Notes under the pieces: model-generated
Databases searched by the model: none
What the model was told of the DNA's origin: nothing
What the model saw: only the letters and a program-made list of their open reading frames with translations
Translations under genes and position numbers: made by a program
Origin: Micrococcales bacterium
GTDB lineage: Bacteria > Actinomycetota > Actinomycetes > S36-B12 > UBA5976
Reading direction: 5' to 3'
Assembly (NCBI GenBank): GCA_024640585.1
Contig: JAHEEQ010000053.1
Coordinates: 1,394 to 6,901, forward strand
Length of the DNA stretch: 5,508 nucleotides
In this document: positions 4,589 to 5,508 of the stretch, piece by piece
How positions within the stretch are numbered: position 1 is the stretch's first letter
Layout of the letters: every line of letters begins with the position of its first letter

Positions 4589-5508
4589 CTATTGCATCAC
4601 CATTCGAGCTGAAATCTTTTGAGCCTCTGCAATCGCAGCAGCTAGACGGTTTTGGGCATCTCCGTAGGCCGCAAAGTCATTGGCGCGAAGCGCTGCTTGC
4701 CCATCGCTGTATGCCTTCTGCGCCTTCGCTAAGGCTGCGTCAAGTAGTTCGGCGTCAGTCTTGTCACCAGGAGTTGGTTCTGGTCCTGGATTTGGATTAA
4801 CAGTTTCGCCGAGCACTTGATTTAGCGCGCTACTCAATGTGTCAGCAAGGACAACCTTTTGCCCATACCCAACTTGGACCTTGCGTAGAAGTGGGAATCC
4901 GCCTGCACCTGTTGATTGAACATAAACAGGTTGCACATAAAGCACACCGCCACCCACAGGAAGTGTCAGCAAGTTTCCAAGCACAACATTTGATCCGCCT
5001 TGACGGAGCAAAGAAAGTTGCGAAGAAATAGTTGCATCAGACTCAAACAAGTTTTGCGCCTGCACAGGTCCTGGAATTGTGGTTTGACTTGGCAGCTGCA
5101 ACAAAGTGATTTTGCCGTAGTCGTCGCCATAGTCAGAATTCACCGCCATGAATCCTGCAAGGGATGGACGCTTGGCAGGTGCAAAAGTTGCGGTGATTTG
5201 GAAATGCTGCTTTGCGTCCCCTGGCATCTTCATATTCAAGTAGTAAGGAGGTTGAGGTAATCCGCCTGAAGAATAGGTTGGATCATCCGGAACAATCCAA
5301 AAGTTTTCACCTGTGAAGAAAGCATTTGGGTCTGAGATGTGGTACTTGCGCAAAATGTCGCGTTGGATCTTGAACAAATCTTCAGGGTAACGAATTTGTG
5401 AAAGCAATGTGTCGCTCATCTTTGATTTATCCTCTATTAGCCCTGGGAAGATGGCGCTCCACGCTTTCAAGATTGGGTCTTTTTCATCCCAGGCATATAG
5501 CGTGACAG
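4589..5508 (-). CDS. UPF0182 family membrane protein, C-terminal part (5' end outside window)
   Basis: The frame is open from the window edge through 306 codons to a TAG at 4591-4589. Its first visible residues are VTLYAWDEKDPILKAW, so the TTG near 5470 is an internal Leu codon, not a start. UPF0182 proteins are large (about 900-1000 residues), mostly actinobacterial, with several N-terminal membrane helices that lie outside this window and a long extracytoplasmic part. Typical signatures seen are FPGLIEDKSKMSD, the RYPEDLFKIQRDILRKYH stretch, PPYYLNMKMPG, LLRQGGSNVVLGNLLTLPV and VLYVQPVYVQ. The end is a Pro/Gly-rich linker (NPNPGPEPTPGD) followed by an Ala-rich helical tail (AQKAYSDGQAALRANDFAAYGD), common in the family. 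The function is not known. It is convergent with the nuclease gene, with only 13 bp between stops. Confidence 0.95.
   Translation of the reverse strand, partial: VTLYAWDEKDPILKAWSAIFPGLIEDKSKMSDTLLSQIRYPEDLFKIQRDILRKYHISDPNAFFTGENFWIVPDDPTYSSGGLPQPPYYLNMKMPGDAKQHFQITATFAPAKRPSLAGFMAVNSDYGDDYGKITLLQLPSQTTIPGPVQAQNLFESDATISSQLSLLRQGGSNVVLGNLLTLPVGGGVLYVQPVYVQSTGAGGFPLLRKVQVGYGQKVVLADTLSSALNQVLGETVNPNPGPEPTPGDKTDAELLDAALAKAQKAYSDGQAALRANDFAAYGDAQNRLAAAIAEAQKISARMVMQ

Noticed and set aside
4837..5260. Plus-strand open frames opposite the UPF0182 gene
   Set aside because: They are antisense to a clearly conserved protein and rich in Cys, Arg, His and Gln as expected of reverse-frame translation.

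Overview
This window looks like a chromosomal stretch of a moderate- to low-GC actinobacterium. The best evidence is the right-edge gene, a UPF0182 protein of the kind found mainly in Actinobacteria, and an initiator tRNA with a C1xU72 mismatch. One of the small freshwater actinobacteria (Nanopelagicales-like) is possible, but this rests on base composition and gene types, not on a marker gene.

Layout, left to right. (1) Positions 2-97 look like the last 31 codons of an unrecognised plus-strand gene. Its stop abuts the stop of the next, opposing gene. (2) Positions 98-1148 hold a two-gene minus-strand operon: a zinc-ribbon plus YbjQ-domain protein, then a zinc-ribbon protein with two membrane segments. 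Both carry the same CxC...CxxC cysteine module, and the YbjQ protein has it twice with an exact 34-residue period. (3) Positions 1149-1317 are a divergent regulatory region with a run of ten C inside what looks like the spacer of a TTGACA promoter, a 10-bp palindrome and a G7 ribosome-binding site. (4) Positions 1318-2071 hold two AT-rich plus-strand genes for exported proteins of unknown function: a 66-residue lipoprotein and a single-pass membrane-anchored protein. (5) A strong bidirectional terminator (2121-2156) and the initiator tRNA-fMet gene (2160-2233, minus) separate this accessory-looking part from the rest. (6) Positions 2374-4575 hold an SDR oxidoreductase followed by a complete MBL/beta-CASP ribonuclease, probably co-transcribed. 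(7) Positions 4589-5508 are the C-terminal third or so of the UPF0182 membrane protein gene, convergent with the nuclease gene and cut by the window edge.

The right half is ordinary conserved chromosome. The left part (98-2071) is the place to look for something undescribed: small cysteine-bearing proteins, a homopolymer-containing promoter region and a composition shift, all lying against the 3' end of a tRNA gene. The sequence does not show that these four genes work as one system. Operon structure supports linkage within each pair only.
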